Below are positions 25,288 through 34,999 of a stretch of 64,000 nucleotides of DNA, one piece after another. This DNA comes from JAPOVO01 sp965263025. GTDB taxonomy: Bacteria > Chloroflexota > UBA11872 > VXNJ01. The first letter of the stretch is position 1. Each line of letters begins with the position of its first letter. Location of the stretch: NCBI GenBank assembly GCA_965263025.1, contig OZ253578.1, positions 1,550,001-1,614,000 on the forward strand, written 5' to 3'. The translations under genes were made by a program, and so were the position numbers. Under the pieces are notes generated by a model that saw nothing but the letters and a program-made list of their open reading frames with translations, was not told the origin of the DNA and did no database searches.

Positions 25288-26436
25288 GTGGATAACCTCA
25301 ATCTCTTAATGCTCAGCGGCGACAGGGATGTCGCTCAAGGGAAGCTGGGACCTTTTCACGTAACCCTCGGCGGACTGGCGCCGCGCTTCGACCGGATCGA
25401 CGTGATAACGCCACCGTCCGCCGGCGCCTCGCCTCGCGGCCTGCACGGAAACGTATTCGTGCACCCCAGTTTCCGTGGCCGCTGGTCGCAATCGGGCTTC
25501 ATCGCGAGCAAGGCCGCCGAGCTGATAAGCGAACGCCCCTATTCGCTAGTAGTCAGTCACGATTTTGGCCGCTTTTACAATGGCATGGCGGCGCAGCGGC
25601 TCAAATCGACGTTCGGGATTCCTTTTGTGTCTGAAATTCATCATGTGCCAGGCCATCCACGCGCGGCCAACGCGACCGAATTGCTCCTCAAACTCTTGAC
25701 GCGGTGGTACGTGCAGTGGGTGCGAAGCGAAGTACAGGCCTTTCGCGTGGTCAATCGGATAGAGATGCCCGCGTTGCTCGCTTCGTGGGACGTGCCGGCA
25801 GATCAGATCCTCACGCTGTCCTCCGCATATCTCGATTTCGACGTCTTCTACCCCAAGGAGGGCGCTCCAGGCCGCTGGGACGTGGTTTTCTGTGGCCGGC
25901 TCGTTCCGAACAAGGGGTTGGACCTGCTCGCGAAGGCCGCGGGAATCGTCGCAACAACACGGCCGCAAACGAAGTTCCTGGTAATAGGCGAGGGGGCCGA
26001 GACGGCAAGGTTCAGGCGCGAGCTGGCAGCCGCCGGCGCTCTGCCAAACTTCAGCTTTGCAGGCTGGCTGCCCTCCCCGAAGGATGTAGCGGACGCCTAC
26101 GCTCGATCGAAGATGCTGATTTGCACGTCCTACAACGAGGGGCTGCCTCGCGTATGTTTGGAGGCCATGGCCTGCGGCGTTCCGGTTGTGTCAACGCCAG
26201 TTGGGATCATGCCCGAAGTGATTCAGGATGGACTCAACGGACGGATTGTTCCCTGGGACGCTCGGGCAATAGCCGCTGCCATGCTTGATACGCTCGGCAG
26301 TCCCGCGGCGCGGTCCTCGATGGGCGATTTGAGCGTCGAAGCCGTCAAGCCGTTCGCCAGGGACATAACTCTGGAGCGGTACGCGGCCGCCTACCGGGAG
26401 CTGGCGCGTGGCAACTCCAGGAAGCTCGCGGCTTGA
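25288..26436 (+). CDS. GT4-family glycosyltransferase
   Basis: A 382-residue GT-B enzyme read from GTG. The donor-binding half contains VVFCGRLVPNKGLDLL and the E-x7-E motif EGLPRVCLE followed by CGVPVVSTPVG. N-terminal residues (LNLLMLSGDRDVAQGKLGP) fit the first Rossmann strand. Its stop overlaps the TTG start of the next glycosyltransferase (TTGA), so the two are coupled. Sugar specificity unknown. Confidence 0.85.
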   Translation: MDNLNLLMLSGDRDVAQGKLGPFHVTLGGLAPRFDRIDVITPPSAGASPRGLHGNVFVHPSFRGRWSQSGFIASKAAELISERPYSLVVSHDFGRFYNGMAAQRLKSTFGIPFVSEIHHVPGHPRAANATELLLKLLTRWYVQWVRSEVQAFRVVNRIEMPALLASWDVPADQILTLSSAYLDFDVFYPKEGAPGRWDVVFCGRLVPNKGLDLLAKAAGIVATTRPQTKFLVIGEGAETARFRRELAAAGALPNFSFAGWLPSPKDVADAYARSKMLICTSYNEGLPRVCLEAMACGVPVVSTPVGIMPEVIQDGLNGRIVPWDARAIAAAMLDTLGSPAARSSMGDLSVEAVKPFARDITLERYAAAYRELARGNSRKLAA

Positions 26437-27539
26437 GAGTTCTCATGATCACTCAGGAGCTCGACGAATCGAGCAGCGTATTGAGCGTTGCGCACGACTG
26501 GGCCGAGGCGATTTCGACCAGAGTCGCCGAACTCACGGTTGCGGCCGGACGCGTCGGCGCCTTTGAGCTTCCCGATAACGTCACCGTCGCGCCGCTGCGC
26601 CGCGCCGAGGGTGTATCCGCCAGACGCGCGGCGGTGGCGCTCGCCGCCGAGCTCGGACGGCGCGTGTCGACGAAACGCGTCGATCTCGTATTCGCGCACA
26701 TGGTCCCGGCTTACGCGCTAATGGCGGCGGTCTTCGCCAGGCCGGTGGGCGTGCCCGTATGCCTTTGGTATGCCAGCCACGGCCTCTCGAATCGACTCCG
26801 AATCGCGCACCGAATCGTAGACGCCGTCGCAACGGCCTCGCCCGACAGCTACCCGCTGGAAGGCGATAACGTGGCGGTGCTCGGCCACGGAATCGACGCG
26901 TCGCGGTACGCAGCCGCGGGCGTCCCGAAATCCGGTCCGCCCGCCATACTCGCCGCGTCTCGCATAACGCCCATGAAACAGATCCATCTCGCGGTGGAAG
27001 CGCTCGGGCATACCGAGCTGCGCGACCGCCCCGACGCTCCGGTCCTGGAAGTGGCGGGGGAGCCGTTCCACGACGACGACCGCGACTATCTGCGAAGTCT
27101 GCACCGACAAGTCCGCGAGCTGGGGTTAACGGAGCGGGTCCGGTTTCTGGGCGCCGTGCCCGGCGACCAAATGCCGCGCGCGCTGGCCCGCGCGCACGTG
27201 GCCCTCTCGCTGCGGGCAACGCCCTCGCTGGACAAAAATGGCCTCGAGGCTCTGCTGGCGGAAGTGCCCATCGTCTCGAACAATCCTTCATACAAGCAGG
27301 TCGTCGGACCGTTCGCGGACGATCTCTACGTACACGGCAACGATCCCGCGGCGCTGGCCGCCAAAGTTGCCCGGCTGCTCGACAGCGCGGAACGGCGCGC
27401 GCGGATCGCCGCCTCGCTGCGGGCAACCGTCGAGACCGATCACGGTCTGACCGGCTTTGCGGACCGGCTGGTCGGCCTGTTCGACGCCGTTTGCCGGGGC
27501 GCTCCTCCGCGTTCGGCGCAACCGGCGGCGGGAGGTTGA
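26433..27539 (+). CDS. glycosyltransferase, GT4-like with variant donor motif
   Basis: A 368-residue protein starting at TTG 26433, which overlaps the TGA of the preceding gene. The first strand MRVLMITQELDESSS and the region IRFLGAVPGDQMPRAL-like segment (VRFLGAVPGDQMP) fit GT-B folds. The usual E-x7-E donor motif is altered to SLDKNGLEALLAEVPIVS, with aspartate in place of the first glutamate. It may have unusual donor use. It precedes the acyltransferase by seven bases. Confidence 0.75.
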   Translation: MRVLMITQELDESSSVLSVAHDWAEAISTRVAELTVAAGRVGAFELPDNVTVAPLRRAEGVSARRAAVALAAELGRRVSTKRVDLVFAHMVPAYALMAAVFARPVGVPVCLWYASHGLSNRLRIAHRIVDAVATASPDSYPLEGDNVAVLGHGIDASRYAAAGVPKSGPPAILAASRITPMKQIHLAVEALGHTELRDRPDAPVLEVAGEPFHDDDRDYLRSLHRQVRELGLTERVRFLGAVPGDQMPRALARAHVALSLRATPSLDKNGLEALLAEVPIVSNNPSYKQVVGPFADDLYVHGNDPAALAAKVARLLDSAERRARIAASLRATVETDHGLTGFADRLVGLFDAVCRGAPPRSAQPAAGG

Positions 27540-27546
27540 ACGCGAA

Positions 27547-28152
27547 TTGACGGAAACATGGGTTCGACTGCTTGCCCGGCTGGTATTCCGGCTTCCGGAC
27601 TTCGCATGGTCCAGTCCATGCGACCGGGCCTTGGCCTGGCTGCGCCGGGCGGTCCTGACGCTCGACGGCCAGGTCTCGGTAGGCCGCAACGTGAAACTGC
27701 ATCCAATGTTCTACGTTCCGCGAGGCGTGCCCGTCGTTCTAGGCGATGGCTGCGAGATCAAACGCGACGTTCGAGTCGGTCGGGAATACGGCGTCAAAGG
27801 GGCCGCGGAGCTTCGAATTGGAGCGGAAACCGAGGTTCTGTCCGGCTGCCGCATCGACTGCTCTGACTCGGTGACCATCGGGACAGCGTCCCACGTCGGC
27901 CGGGACTGTCAGATAGTCACTCACAAGCATGAGACAGCCAGCCGCGACACGCCCGTCTTGCGCGCGGCGATCACAACAAGCCCCGTTACCGTGGGCGACG
28001 ACGTGATGATCTACAGCGACGTGGTGATTCTCCCCGGCGTCAACATTGGCGACGGGGCGGTCGTGGCTGTTCGGTCGGTCGTGACAAGCGACGTCGAGGC
28101 CCACCAAATTGTCGCCGGAGTCCCGGCACGGAAAATCGGCGAGCGAGTATGA
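27547..28152 (+). CDS. left-handed beta-helix (hexapeptide) O-acyltransferase
   Basis: A 201-residue acyltransferase. TTG 27547 is preferred because GGGAGG lies about 11 bases upstream and the preceding gene stops at 27539. After an N-terminal helix, hexapeptide repeats form a left-handed beta helix (LGDGCEIKRDVRVG, IGTASHVGRDC, VGDDVMIYSDVVILPGVNIGDGAVV) ending with IVAGVPARKIG. The histidine pair in THKHETASRD is likely near the active site. The family transfers acetyl from acetyl-CoA to sugars; here it probably decorates the surface polysaccharide. Confidence 0.85.
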   Translation: MTETWVRLLARLVFRLPDFAWSSPCDRALAWLRRAVLTLDGQVSVGRNVKLHPMFYVPRGVPVVLGDGCEIKRDVRVGREYGVKGAAELRIGAETEVLSGCRIDCSDSVTIGTASHVGRDCQIVTHKHETASRDTPVLRAAITTSPVTVGDDVMIYSDVVILPGVNIGDGAVVAVRSVVTSDVEAHQIVAGVPARKIGERV

Positions 28153-29963
28153 ATGCTCAACCGGCGAAGCCGCACGTTGCGAAGCGGAGCGCGGAGGCGT
28201 TGGATGCGCTGGCGCGAGTCTCGGACTATATGCACGCCGCGACCAAGGCAACCGGCGAGCTCGTATGTCCCGAACACGGCATCGATCACACCGGGCGGTC
28301 GGCGCGGTCGATCGTCATCGACTGCTTTCTGTACTCGGCAACCGCCGAGCCGCACTATCTACGCAGGGCGGAATCGCGCGCGGCCACAATCGCCAAACGG
28401 CTGATCCAGGATCCGGATCACGGCGCATGGATATACCATCCCGGCAGACTCGACCCCGCCAACAACTCGAACAACGTGATCGACAGCGGCGAGTGCACCG
28501 ACGCCCTGTCTACCCTCCTCCTTCAGTCTGGGGATGAGATCGACCCGGACGTCCGGAACCTTGCGCTCGACGCCATCACCAGGAATTGCCGGTCATATCT
28601 GGCCGGCGCGGTCGTCTCCAAGGAAGTCACAAACCAGCGGCTCTGGGGCGCGACGGGACTCGCGGCCGCCTTCAGCCTGACCGGCGACTCAAGCTGGAAA
28701 GCCGCGTCGATCGAATCTGTTGAACGATCGATCGACGACCAAAATCCCGATGGTTCGTTTTCTTATCATCCCTGCCCTGACCGGTTCGGGATTCACGAGG
28801 GGGCTGGCGGCGTCAGCGTGTACTACCAGTCGCGGGTTCTGGCCTTCGCGGCCTACGCGCTTTCGCTGTGCGGCGAGCTGGACGCGTTTCGGCAGCCGCT
28901 GCAAGCCGGTCTCGAATTCCTTCGCGCGGCCTCTACGCCCAACGGTTACAAGCCGCTCGCTATCGAGTCGAAGCGATGGTTTTGGGCGGGCGACGCGGAA
29001 GCGGGCAGTCATCCTTACGATATCTACGCGCTGGCCGCGTTGCGAGACAGCGAGACCGTTCGCGGCGAAATTCGAGTCAAGTGCGCGCGCCTCCTCGAAA
29101 CGCAAGATGATGACGGCGCGTTCCGGGGAGTTCCCGCGGGCGACCTCGGTTTTCTCTGCCGCCACTTTCACACCGCGGACGCCGCCTGGCTGGCGCGGGC
29201 CTGCGAGATAACCGACGTCCAGCCGGATTTCGCGAACGGCGCATTGTCGACCACCGCCTCCGTGCGTCTTTTTCCGAATGCCGGACTGGTTCGGATGCAG
29301 ACGCCCGATACGTGCGCGCTCGTCGCCGCGCGCTCCGAACCTCGCAATCTCTTGTGGGGAGCCGCAGCCGACCATGGGGAGATTTTCTATCTCGGCAGCC
29401 GCCGCCGCGGGTGGCAAAACAAGGCTGTCAGGCCAGGGCGCGGCGGGTCCGGTTGGTCGTGTGGAACTTCGAGCTTTCACCATGGTCTGGGCGCGATTCT
29501 GAGAATAAACAGACCCCGGCGCGATCTGCGATTTCGACTGCACGTCGCAAGAAGCATCTGGCGTTCAGGCCGCCGGTTGCGAGCGGTGGTTCAGCTGGCC
29601 GGAGACGCCCGCCGGCTCATCATCGATGGTCTCGGGCCGCGATTCCGGAGCCGGTTCTGGAGAAGCTGTGGCGCGGCCGAATCGCCCTGCGGCGTAACCA
29701 TCACGGGGGGAATGGCGGATATCGAAGGCAATCCGCTCGACGGCGTTACCATCCGGCGAGCTTATGAAATCGACGAGCATGGTCTCCGCGTCGTCGAGGC
29801 CCTGGAAAGCGAGTCTCCGCTAGCCGGCCTTGCGTACGCGCCCCCGGAAGGAGTGGACGGCCTGGATGTCGAGTCCGCATGGAGGTGGTCAGCCGCCCAA
29901 GGCCGACTGCGAATTCGAGCGGATCAGGGGCCGGGGTCTATATCCATCTCGTTCCGGCGTTGA
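28149..29963 (+). CDS. alpha/alpha-toroid-like protein, unknown, polysaccharide cluster
   Basis: A 604-residue protein overlapping the acyltransferase by four bases. Residues about 15-375 consist of repeated helix pairs with GSF/GAW/GAF turns (DHGAWIYH, NPDGSFSYH, DDDGAFRG), the pattern of alpha/alpha toroids found in polysaccharide lyases and some cyclases. Residues about 385-600 are beta-rich, as in heparinase II/III-like lyases. No signal peptide is seen, so it should be cytoplasmic. No catalytic set could be assigned. It could be a glycan-modifying lyase or epimerase, or a non-enzymatic scaffold. Confidence 0.6.
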   Translation: MNAQPAKPHVAKRSAEALDALARVSDYMHAATKATGELVCPEHGIDHTGRSARSIVIDCFLYSATAEPHYLRRAESRAATIAKRLIQDPDHGAWIYHPGRLDPANNSNNVIDSGECTDALSTLLLQSGDEIDPDVRNLALDAITRNCRSYLAGAVVSKEVTNQRLWGATGLAAAFSLTGDSSWKAASIESVERSIDDQNPDGSFSYHPCPDRFGIHEGAGGVSVYYQSRVLAFAAYALSLCGELDAFRQPLQAGLEFLRAASTPNGYKPLAIESKRWFWAGDAEAGSHPYDIYALAALRDSETVRGEIRVKCARLLETQDDDGAFRGVPAGDLGFLCRHFHTADAAWLARACEITDVQPDFANGALSTTASVRLFPNAGLVRMQTPDTCALVAARSEPRNLLWGAAADHGEIFYLGSRRRGWQNKAVRPGRGGSGWSCGTSSFHHGLGAILRINRPRRDLRFRLHVARSIWRSGRRLRAVVQLAGDARRLIIDGLGPRFRSRFWRSCGAAESPCGVTITGGMADIEGNPLDGVTIRRAYEIDEHGLRVVEALESESPLAGLAYAPPEGVDGLDVESAWRWSAAQGRLRIRADQGPGSISISFRR

Positions 29964-29989
29964 GCGCTCCCGCGGTATTCCGGGAATTT

Positions 29990-31177
29990 ATGTTGGTAGC
30001 CAACGTGCGCGTACCGAGCGAGCGGGCGCACGTGTTGCAGATTATGCAGATGGCGTCCGCGTTTTCGGCCATCTTCCAACGCGTTCGAGTGGTCTATCCC
30101 GTACGCGCCAACACCGAACCGATGAAACACGTGGCAAATATATTCGATTACTACTCGGTCAAAGAGAGCTTCGGACTGGTCGGACTACCGTGCGTCGATC
30201 CGGTCAAAAGGGTCACGCTAGACTGGCGCCGGCTGGCTTCGGGTCCACTGCCTCGCATCGCCCATTTCGTTCAGATTCTCACGTTCACGTTCGCCGCGCT
30301 GCTGTTCGTCGCGAGACTGCCCGCCTGCGTCGTGTATTCGCGCGATCTGCTCGTCCTCACGGTTCTAAACCTGCTTTCCACCGGGAGGGGCAGGCTCTTC
30401 ATCTTCGAGGTCCATACGCTGCCCCGATCGCGTTTCGCCAGGAAGATGCATTTGTGGTCCGCGCGGCGCGCCGACGCGATCATCGCGATTTCCGATCACC
30501 TTCGCAATTGGTACGTTCAAATGGGCCTCGATCCAAAAGGCATCGTTACGGCCCGCGACGGCGTCGACTTCGACGCATACTCGAATCTGCCCGCGAAGTC
30601 GCTGGCGCGAGAGCGGCTCGGAATCGCTCCCGGCGCGGCGGTCGCGGTTTACACCGGCCACTTCTTTCCGTGGAAGGGCGTGGACACGCTCGTGGAGGCG
30701 GCCCGGCATCTACCCGATCACTGGCGTATCGTCATAGTCGGCGGCATCGAACCGGACCTGGGCCGGGTTCGGCGCCTGGCCCTGACCAATCAGCGCGTCG
30801 AAGTTGTAGGGCACCTCGCCGTTCACGACGCCGCCCTGTACCTGGCGGCCGCCGACGTGGCCGTTCTGCCGAATTCAGGCAAGGCTGATATTTCGGCAAG
30901 GTACACCTCTCCGTTAAAACTGTTCGAGTATCTAGCGTCCGGCACGCCGGTCGTGGCGTCGGACGTGGCGGCTGTGCGGGAAGTCGTCGAGGACGGTCAT
31001 TCGGCGCTTCTTGTCGAAGCCGACGATCCCGGCGCCCTCGCGGCTGGAATCGAGCGAGCCGGATCGGATGAGCAGTTGCGGCGGAAGCTGACCCTCGCCG
31101 CCCGGGAAATCGCGCGCGAGTATTCCTGGAACTCACGCGCCGCGCTCATCAAGGGATTCCTCGGAAACCTGAGTTGA
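29990..31177 (+). CDS. GT4-family glycosyltransferase
   Basis: A 395-residue GT-B enzyme. ATG 29990 fits the family N-terminus (MLVANVRVPSERAHVLQIMQ); a TTG at 29960 overlapping the previous stop as TTGA is an alternative start. The donor half includes AVYTGHFFPWKGVDTLVEA and ARYTSPLKLFEYLASGTPVVASD. Asp/Glu positions differ from the classical E-x7-E, as in many GT4 members that use SPLKLFEY. It is coupled to the YfhO-like gene by a TTGA overlap. Confidence 0.83.
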   Translation: MLVANVRVPSERAHVLQIMQMASAFSAIFQRVRVVYPVRANTEPMKHVANIFDYYSVKESFGLVGLPCVDPVKRVTLDWRRLASGPLPRIAHFVQILTFTFAALLFVARLPACVVYSRDLLVLTVLNLLSTGRGRLFIFEVHTLPRSRFARKMHLWSARRADAIIAISDHLRNWYVQMGLDPKGIVTARDGVDFDAYSNLPAKSLARERLGIAPGAAVAVYTGHFFPWKGVDTLVEAARHLPDHWRIVIVGGIEPDLGRVRRLALTNQRVEVVGHLAVHDAALYLAAADVAVLPNSGKADISARYTSPLKLFEYLASGTPVVASDVAAVREVVEDGHSALLVEADDPGALAAGIERAGSDEQLRRKLTLAAREIAREYSWNSRAALIKGFLGNLS

Positions 31178-33756
31178 CCCGCCGGACCCTAACGCCGCTC
31201 TACGGAGCGCTCAAGATGAACTGGCTGGTTGCCGTCGGGCTTTTGGTTCCTCTCCTGGTTCTGTACCGTCGATTGCTGTTCGAGAATCAAACATGGCTTG
31301 ACTTCGACTTTCTGCTTAGCTACAGCCCGCGCTACGAGATGCTCCAGGCCGGGCTCAGATCGGGAGCCGTCCCATTGTGGACCGACAGCTATCTCGGCGG
31401 CTTCCCCGCGCCGTTCTCGGAGTTCGGCTGGTTCTATCCGGTCACCTGGCTCTTCCTTACGCTGCTTCCCATGCCGCTTGCTTACCATGCCCAAACGGCG
31501 TTCGGTCTGTTGCTGGCGGCGTTGTCGGCCTATTGGCTTGCTCGAACCTGGGGCCTGGGCAGGACCGCCGGGTTTCTGGCGGCATTTCTTTACGCTTTTG
31601 GCCCTTTCGTGTTCACGACTTCGCGATTTCTTAATTACGCGGACATTTTCTTCGTTCTCCCGGCGGGGCTGGCGGCAACGGAAAACATCGCCAGAGGGCG
31701 CCTTGTTTTTGTTCCGGCGCTGGCGCTAATCGTCGCCGTGGCGATCCTGGCCGGTCACCCGCAGATTGCATTGATGCTGGTCAGCGCGGTAGCAGCCTAC
31801 GGCGTGTTTCGCGCCGTCCAGCTATACCGTGACGGTGGAGTCGGTAAGTCGCTCAAGCTCGCGGGGCTGCTGGCGATCGCGTTCGTGGTGGGACTGGCTT
31901 CCGGCGCGCCCCGGCTTCTGCCGGTTCTCGCGGTAACCGCCGAGTCCACCCGGGCCGGCGGACTCGACTTCGCGGCGGCCGCGGGCGGGTCCGCTTCGCC
32001 GTGGAGTCTGCTGCTCGGCTACATCTATCCGAGCTTCGAGATTCCGCGGATGTTCGACGGCACGCTGCGTGCGGAGCCGCTTGCTTACTCCGGCCTGCTC
32101 GCCATTCCGCTCATAGCGCTGGCCCTATTGACCCAGCGCAAACGATCGACAGTCATTTTCCTGGTCGGGCTGGCCGTCGTCGCGTGGGTTTTGGCGCTTG
32201 GCGGTTTAACTCCGGTTTTCGAGGTTCTGCACCGGTTGCCGCTGTGGGGATTTTTTCGTCAGCCGGGCAGATTCGTCCTTCTCATCGCGTTTGCGCTCGC
32301 TTTTCTCAGCGGATTCGGATTGCAAGCGCTTCAAAAAGAATCAACGCGCCGGCTGCGTGTTACAAGGGTGATCTCGTGGCTGACGGTCGCGTACGCGGCA
32401 CTGATATTTGCCGGATCAGTCATAGCGACAATTCTGCTCAACGCCCGCGAAGGCTGGATTCGCGACCTTGCGAACCGCCCGATCGATCGGTTTGTGGTTG
32501 GCGGGCAAAATCGATTCGACTCGGCCGAGCAGCATCAGCAAGCGCTGGAACTGTCGTTTGAGAAGCTGCAAGAGCCGTTTACGCTAGCACACTGGACCCC
32601 CGCGTTTACGCTCGCTGCCGCCATCCTGTCGGCGCTGGTGATCTGGGTGTACGTCCGGAAAAAGCTCTCGCCGCGCGCGGCCGCCGGAGCCGTTACGCTG
32701 GTGCTGGCGATCGACTTGCTCGTTTCGGTCGGCCACGGAATAAACACCATGCCAATCCGCTACTTTGAAGCGGCTCGCGAGATCTCGAATTCGCCGGCGC
32801 TCCCAGCCAACAGCCGCGTCTTCTCGTATCGCGGGCTATCCGATAAGTGGGAGCTATCCGTCGGAACACAACAATTCGACCGCAGTGTGCGCGACCAGAT
32901 TGAATATCTGTTCTTGCGTCAGGTCCTTACGCCAAACTTGCCAATGCGGAGCGGACTGACCTCGATCGACGGTTACGAAAACCTGATGAGCACGCGGCAG
33001 GCGGAAATTCTTTCGTTCATCGGGAGCGAGCGAACGACCCGGCGCGGATTCGCCTCCGACCCACACTCGCAAGAGGAAGAAAAGGCGAGGATTCTGGGAG
33101 AGCGACTTCCGGTTCTCGCCGCCCTTGGCGTCGACGCCGTGCTATCCGGAACGTCGCTCCGCGACAGCCTTGGAGAACCAGCAGACTCTATCGACGTTGA
33201 ATTTCCAGATTGGGCGGGCGTTGATCAACGTGTCTGGATTTACCCGGTTCCGCGAACCGCCGGACGAGCCTATCTGACCGAACACTGGCGGATCGACCAG
33301 CCAAGTCTACAGACGAGCTCGATTCTCGAGTCGTTGGCTGCTTCGCCGCCGGGCGCCGTTTTCGTCGACGGCGATCCGGGTTTTCCGAGTCGCGAGTCTG
33401 CCCCGGGCGGCAGTGTCGTCAGTGTCTATTCCTCAAACCGAACCCGCACCTACCAGGTCGAGGTTGACCGCAAAACCTTGTTCATCGAGAACTCATTCGT
33501 AACCCGCGGCTGGACGGCGGAAGTCGACGGGCGTCAGGTTCCCTACCTGATGGCAAATCGATTCGGCGCCGCTCTGACACTCACTCCGGGAGAACACACT
33601 GTGCGGTTCTCATACTCGCCTCCCAACTGGAACATCGCCCTGGGACTGGGCGTGGCCGGAGCCGCTTCGATTGCGATTCTCGCGGGCGCCGCGACCGTGC
33701 GTGCGGCAAGGTCCACGCGGAAGGCGGATCAAACCGTTAAGGTCGCCGAAGATTGA
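31174..33756 (+). CDS. YfhO-family membrane protein (GT-C-like)
   Basis: An 860-residue integral membrane protein from a TTG overlapping the previous stop. The N-terminal half has about eleven hydrophobic helices. After the first helix a conserved-looking acidic loop (TWLDFDFLLSYSPRYEM, then LWTDSYLGGFP) matches YfhO proteins and GT-C glycosyltransferases, where such aspartates are catalytic. A large external domain (about 520-805) precedes a last helix. YfhO members help glycosylate lipoteichoic acids or other surface polymers using polyprenyl-linked donors. Here it may extend or decorate the cluster product. Confidence 0.8.
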   Translation: MTRRTLTPLYGALKMNWLVAVGLLVPLLVLYRRLLFENQTWLDFDFLLSYSPRYEMLQAGLRSGAVPLWTDSYLGGFPAPFSEFGWFYPVTWLFLTLLPMPLAYHAQTAFGLLLAALSAYWLARTWGLGRTAGFLAAFLYAFGPFVFTTSRFLNYADIFFVLPAGLAATENIARGRLVFVPALALIVAVAILAGHPQIALMLVSAVAAYGVFRAVQLYRDGGVGKSLKLAGLLAIAFVVGLASGAPRLLPVLAVTAESTRAGGLDFAAAAGGSASPWSLLLGYIYPSFEIPRMFDGTLRAEPLAYSGLLAIPLIALALLTQRKRSTVIFLVGLAVVAWVLALGGLTPVFEVLHRLPLWGFFRQPGRFVLLIAFALAFLSGFGLQALQKESTRRLRVTRVISWLTVAYAALIFAGSVIATILLNAREGWIRDLANRPIDRFVVGGQNRFDSAEQHQQALELSFEKLQEPFTLAHWTPAFTLAAAILSALVIWVYVRKKLSPRAAAGAVTLVLAIDLLVSVGHGINTMPIRYFEAAREISNSPALPANSRVFSYRGLSDKWELSVGTQQFDRSVRDQIEYLFLRQVLTPNLPMRSGLTSIDGYENLMSTRQAEILSFIGSERTTRRGFASDPHSQEEEKARILGERLPVLAALGVDAVLSGTSLRDSLGEPADSIDVEFPDWAGVDQRVWIYPVPRTAGRAYLTEHWRIDQPSLQTSSILESLAASPPGAVFVDGDPGFPSRESAPGGSVVSVYSSNRTRTYQVEVDRKTLFIENSFVTRGWTAEVDGRQVPYLMANRFGAALTLTPGEHTVRFSYSPPNWNIALGLGVAGAASIAILAGAATVRAARSTRKADQTVKVAED

Positions 33757-34874
33757 AAATCTGTCTGGTCGCCGACGCGCTCCAGCCCTCAACCGGATGG
33801 GGACGCTATGCCGCCGAGATTACCCGCGGACTAATAGACGCCGGGGTCGAGTGTGTTATCGCGTCGCCGCGCCGGTACTGTGAATACCCGGACCTCGCGG
33901 AACACCCCGACCACCACAACATTCGGTCGTTCATGTACGAGCACCGCCACTACGCAAAGCTGCTTTACCGGAACACTCGCGCCTTGAGACGGGCCTCGGC
34001 AGGATGCGATCTGGTCCACTGCTTCGTCGAGCCTTACTTGCCCGCCCTGGGGCTGCTTCCCAGCCATACGCCGCTGGTCGCGTCGCTGGTGGGGTCTTAC
34101 AGCCTGCTCAACATCCACCCTCCACCTGAACGGTTGCTTCTCCGGCGGGCCTTGCGGCGCGCCGCCCACCTGGTCGCGATCAGCGCATACACCGAACAGA
34201 GAGTCCGCGAGCATCTGCCGCTCGGGGAGACCTCCGTGATCCCGCTCGGCGTGCGCGTGGAAGACTTCTGGCCGCCGCGGCAGCTACCGGCCAGGGAGCC
34301 AAAGTGCATCCTTTCGGTCGGGATGGTAAAACGACGCAAGGGGTTGCACATCTCGATCAAGGCCTTCGCGCGGGTGATCGAAAGGCATCCATCAGCTCGT
34401 TACCTGATTGTCGGTCAAATCATTGAGGGGCCTTATTTCGACGGGCTTCAGCGTCTGATCGCCGATCTCAATCTTGAAAACAGCGTCAAGTTTCTGGGTG
34501 AAGTCAGCGAGGATGAAAAAATCGACTGGTATCACAGATGCACGGTAATGGCGGCCCATTTTCTCAGCGACGAGCGGGCCTTTGACGGGTTTGGACTTGT
34601 GCATCTCGAAGCCAACGCCTGTGGAGCGCCGGTTATCGGAACGTTCGATTCGGGCGCCGAAGAGCCTGTCATTCCGGGCGAGAACGGGCTTCTGGTCAAG
34701 CAGCGCGACGTTGCGGCCACCGCGGAGGCCATGGACTGTCTGCTGTCTAATCCCGCCCAGGCGCGGGCACTCGGCGACGGCGGACGGCGACGCGCGCGGC
34801 GGCTTACCTGGGATAACACCGTTCGCGGGATGCTAGACGTATTCCAGCGGGTCGTGGACAAGCAAAGCGATTGA
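33753..34874 (+). CDS. GT4-family glycosyltransferase
   Basis: A 373-residue GT-B enzyme from TTG 33753 (TTGA overlap with the YfhO-like gene). N-terminus KICLVADALQPSTGWGRYA; donor half with LSVGMVKRRKGLHI and FDGFGLVHLEANACGAPVIG, in which the glutamate of LEA is kept. It closes the first tightly coupled block of the cluster; 125 bases without a gene follow. Specificity unknown. Confidence 0.85.
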   Translation: MKICLVADALQPSTGWGRYAAEITRGLIDAGVECVIASPRRYCEYPDLAEHPDHHNIRSFMYEHRHYAKLLYRNTRALRRASAGCDLVHCFVEPYLPALGLLPSHTPLVASLVGSYSLLNIHPPPERLLLRRALRRAAHLVAISAYTEQRVREHLPLGETSVIPLGVRVEDFWPPRQLPAREPKCILSVGMVKRRKGLHISIKAFARVIERHPSARYLIVGQIIEGPYFDGLQRLIADLNLENSVKFLGEVSEDEKIDWYHRCTVMAAHFLSDERAFDGFGLVHLEANACGAPVIGTFDSGAEEPVIPGENGLLVKQRDVAATAEAMDCLLSNPAQARALGDGGRRRARRLTWDNTVRGMLDVFQRVVDKQSD

Positions 34875-34999
34875 AGGCGTCGGGCGCAGCCGCGCACGCT
34901 CCCTGGCGCGGTCCGTTCTCTGGTGAGTGAGATCTCTCCAGCGAGCCGGGGCGGACTCGGATTTTCGCCGCCTATCGTCCCCTTATGGGGCGCTAGCGC

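Noticed and set aside
26581..27702. A 373-residue minus-strand frame opposite a glycosyltransferase
   Set aside because: Extremely Arg/Pro-rich and overlapped by a convincing plus-strand GT.
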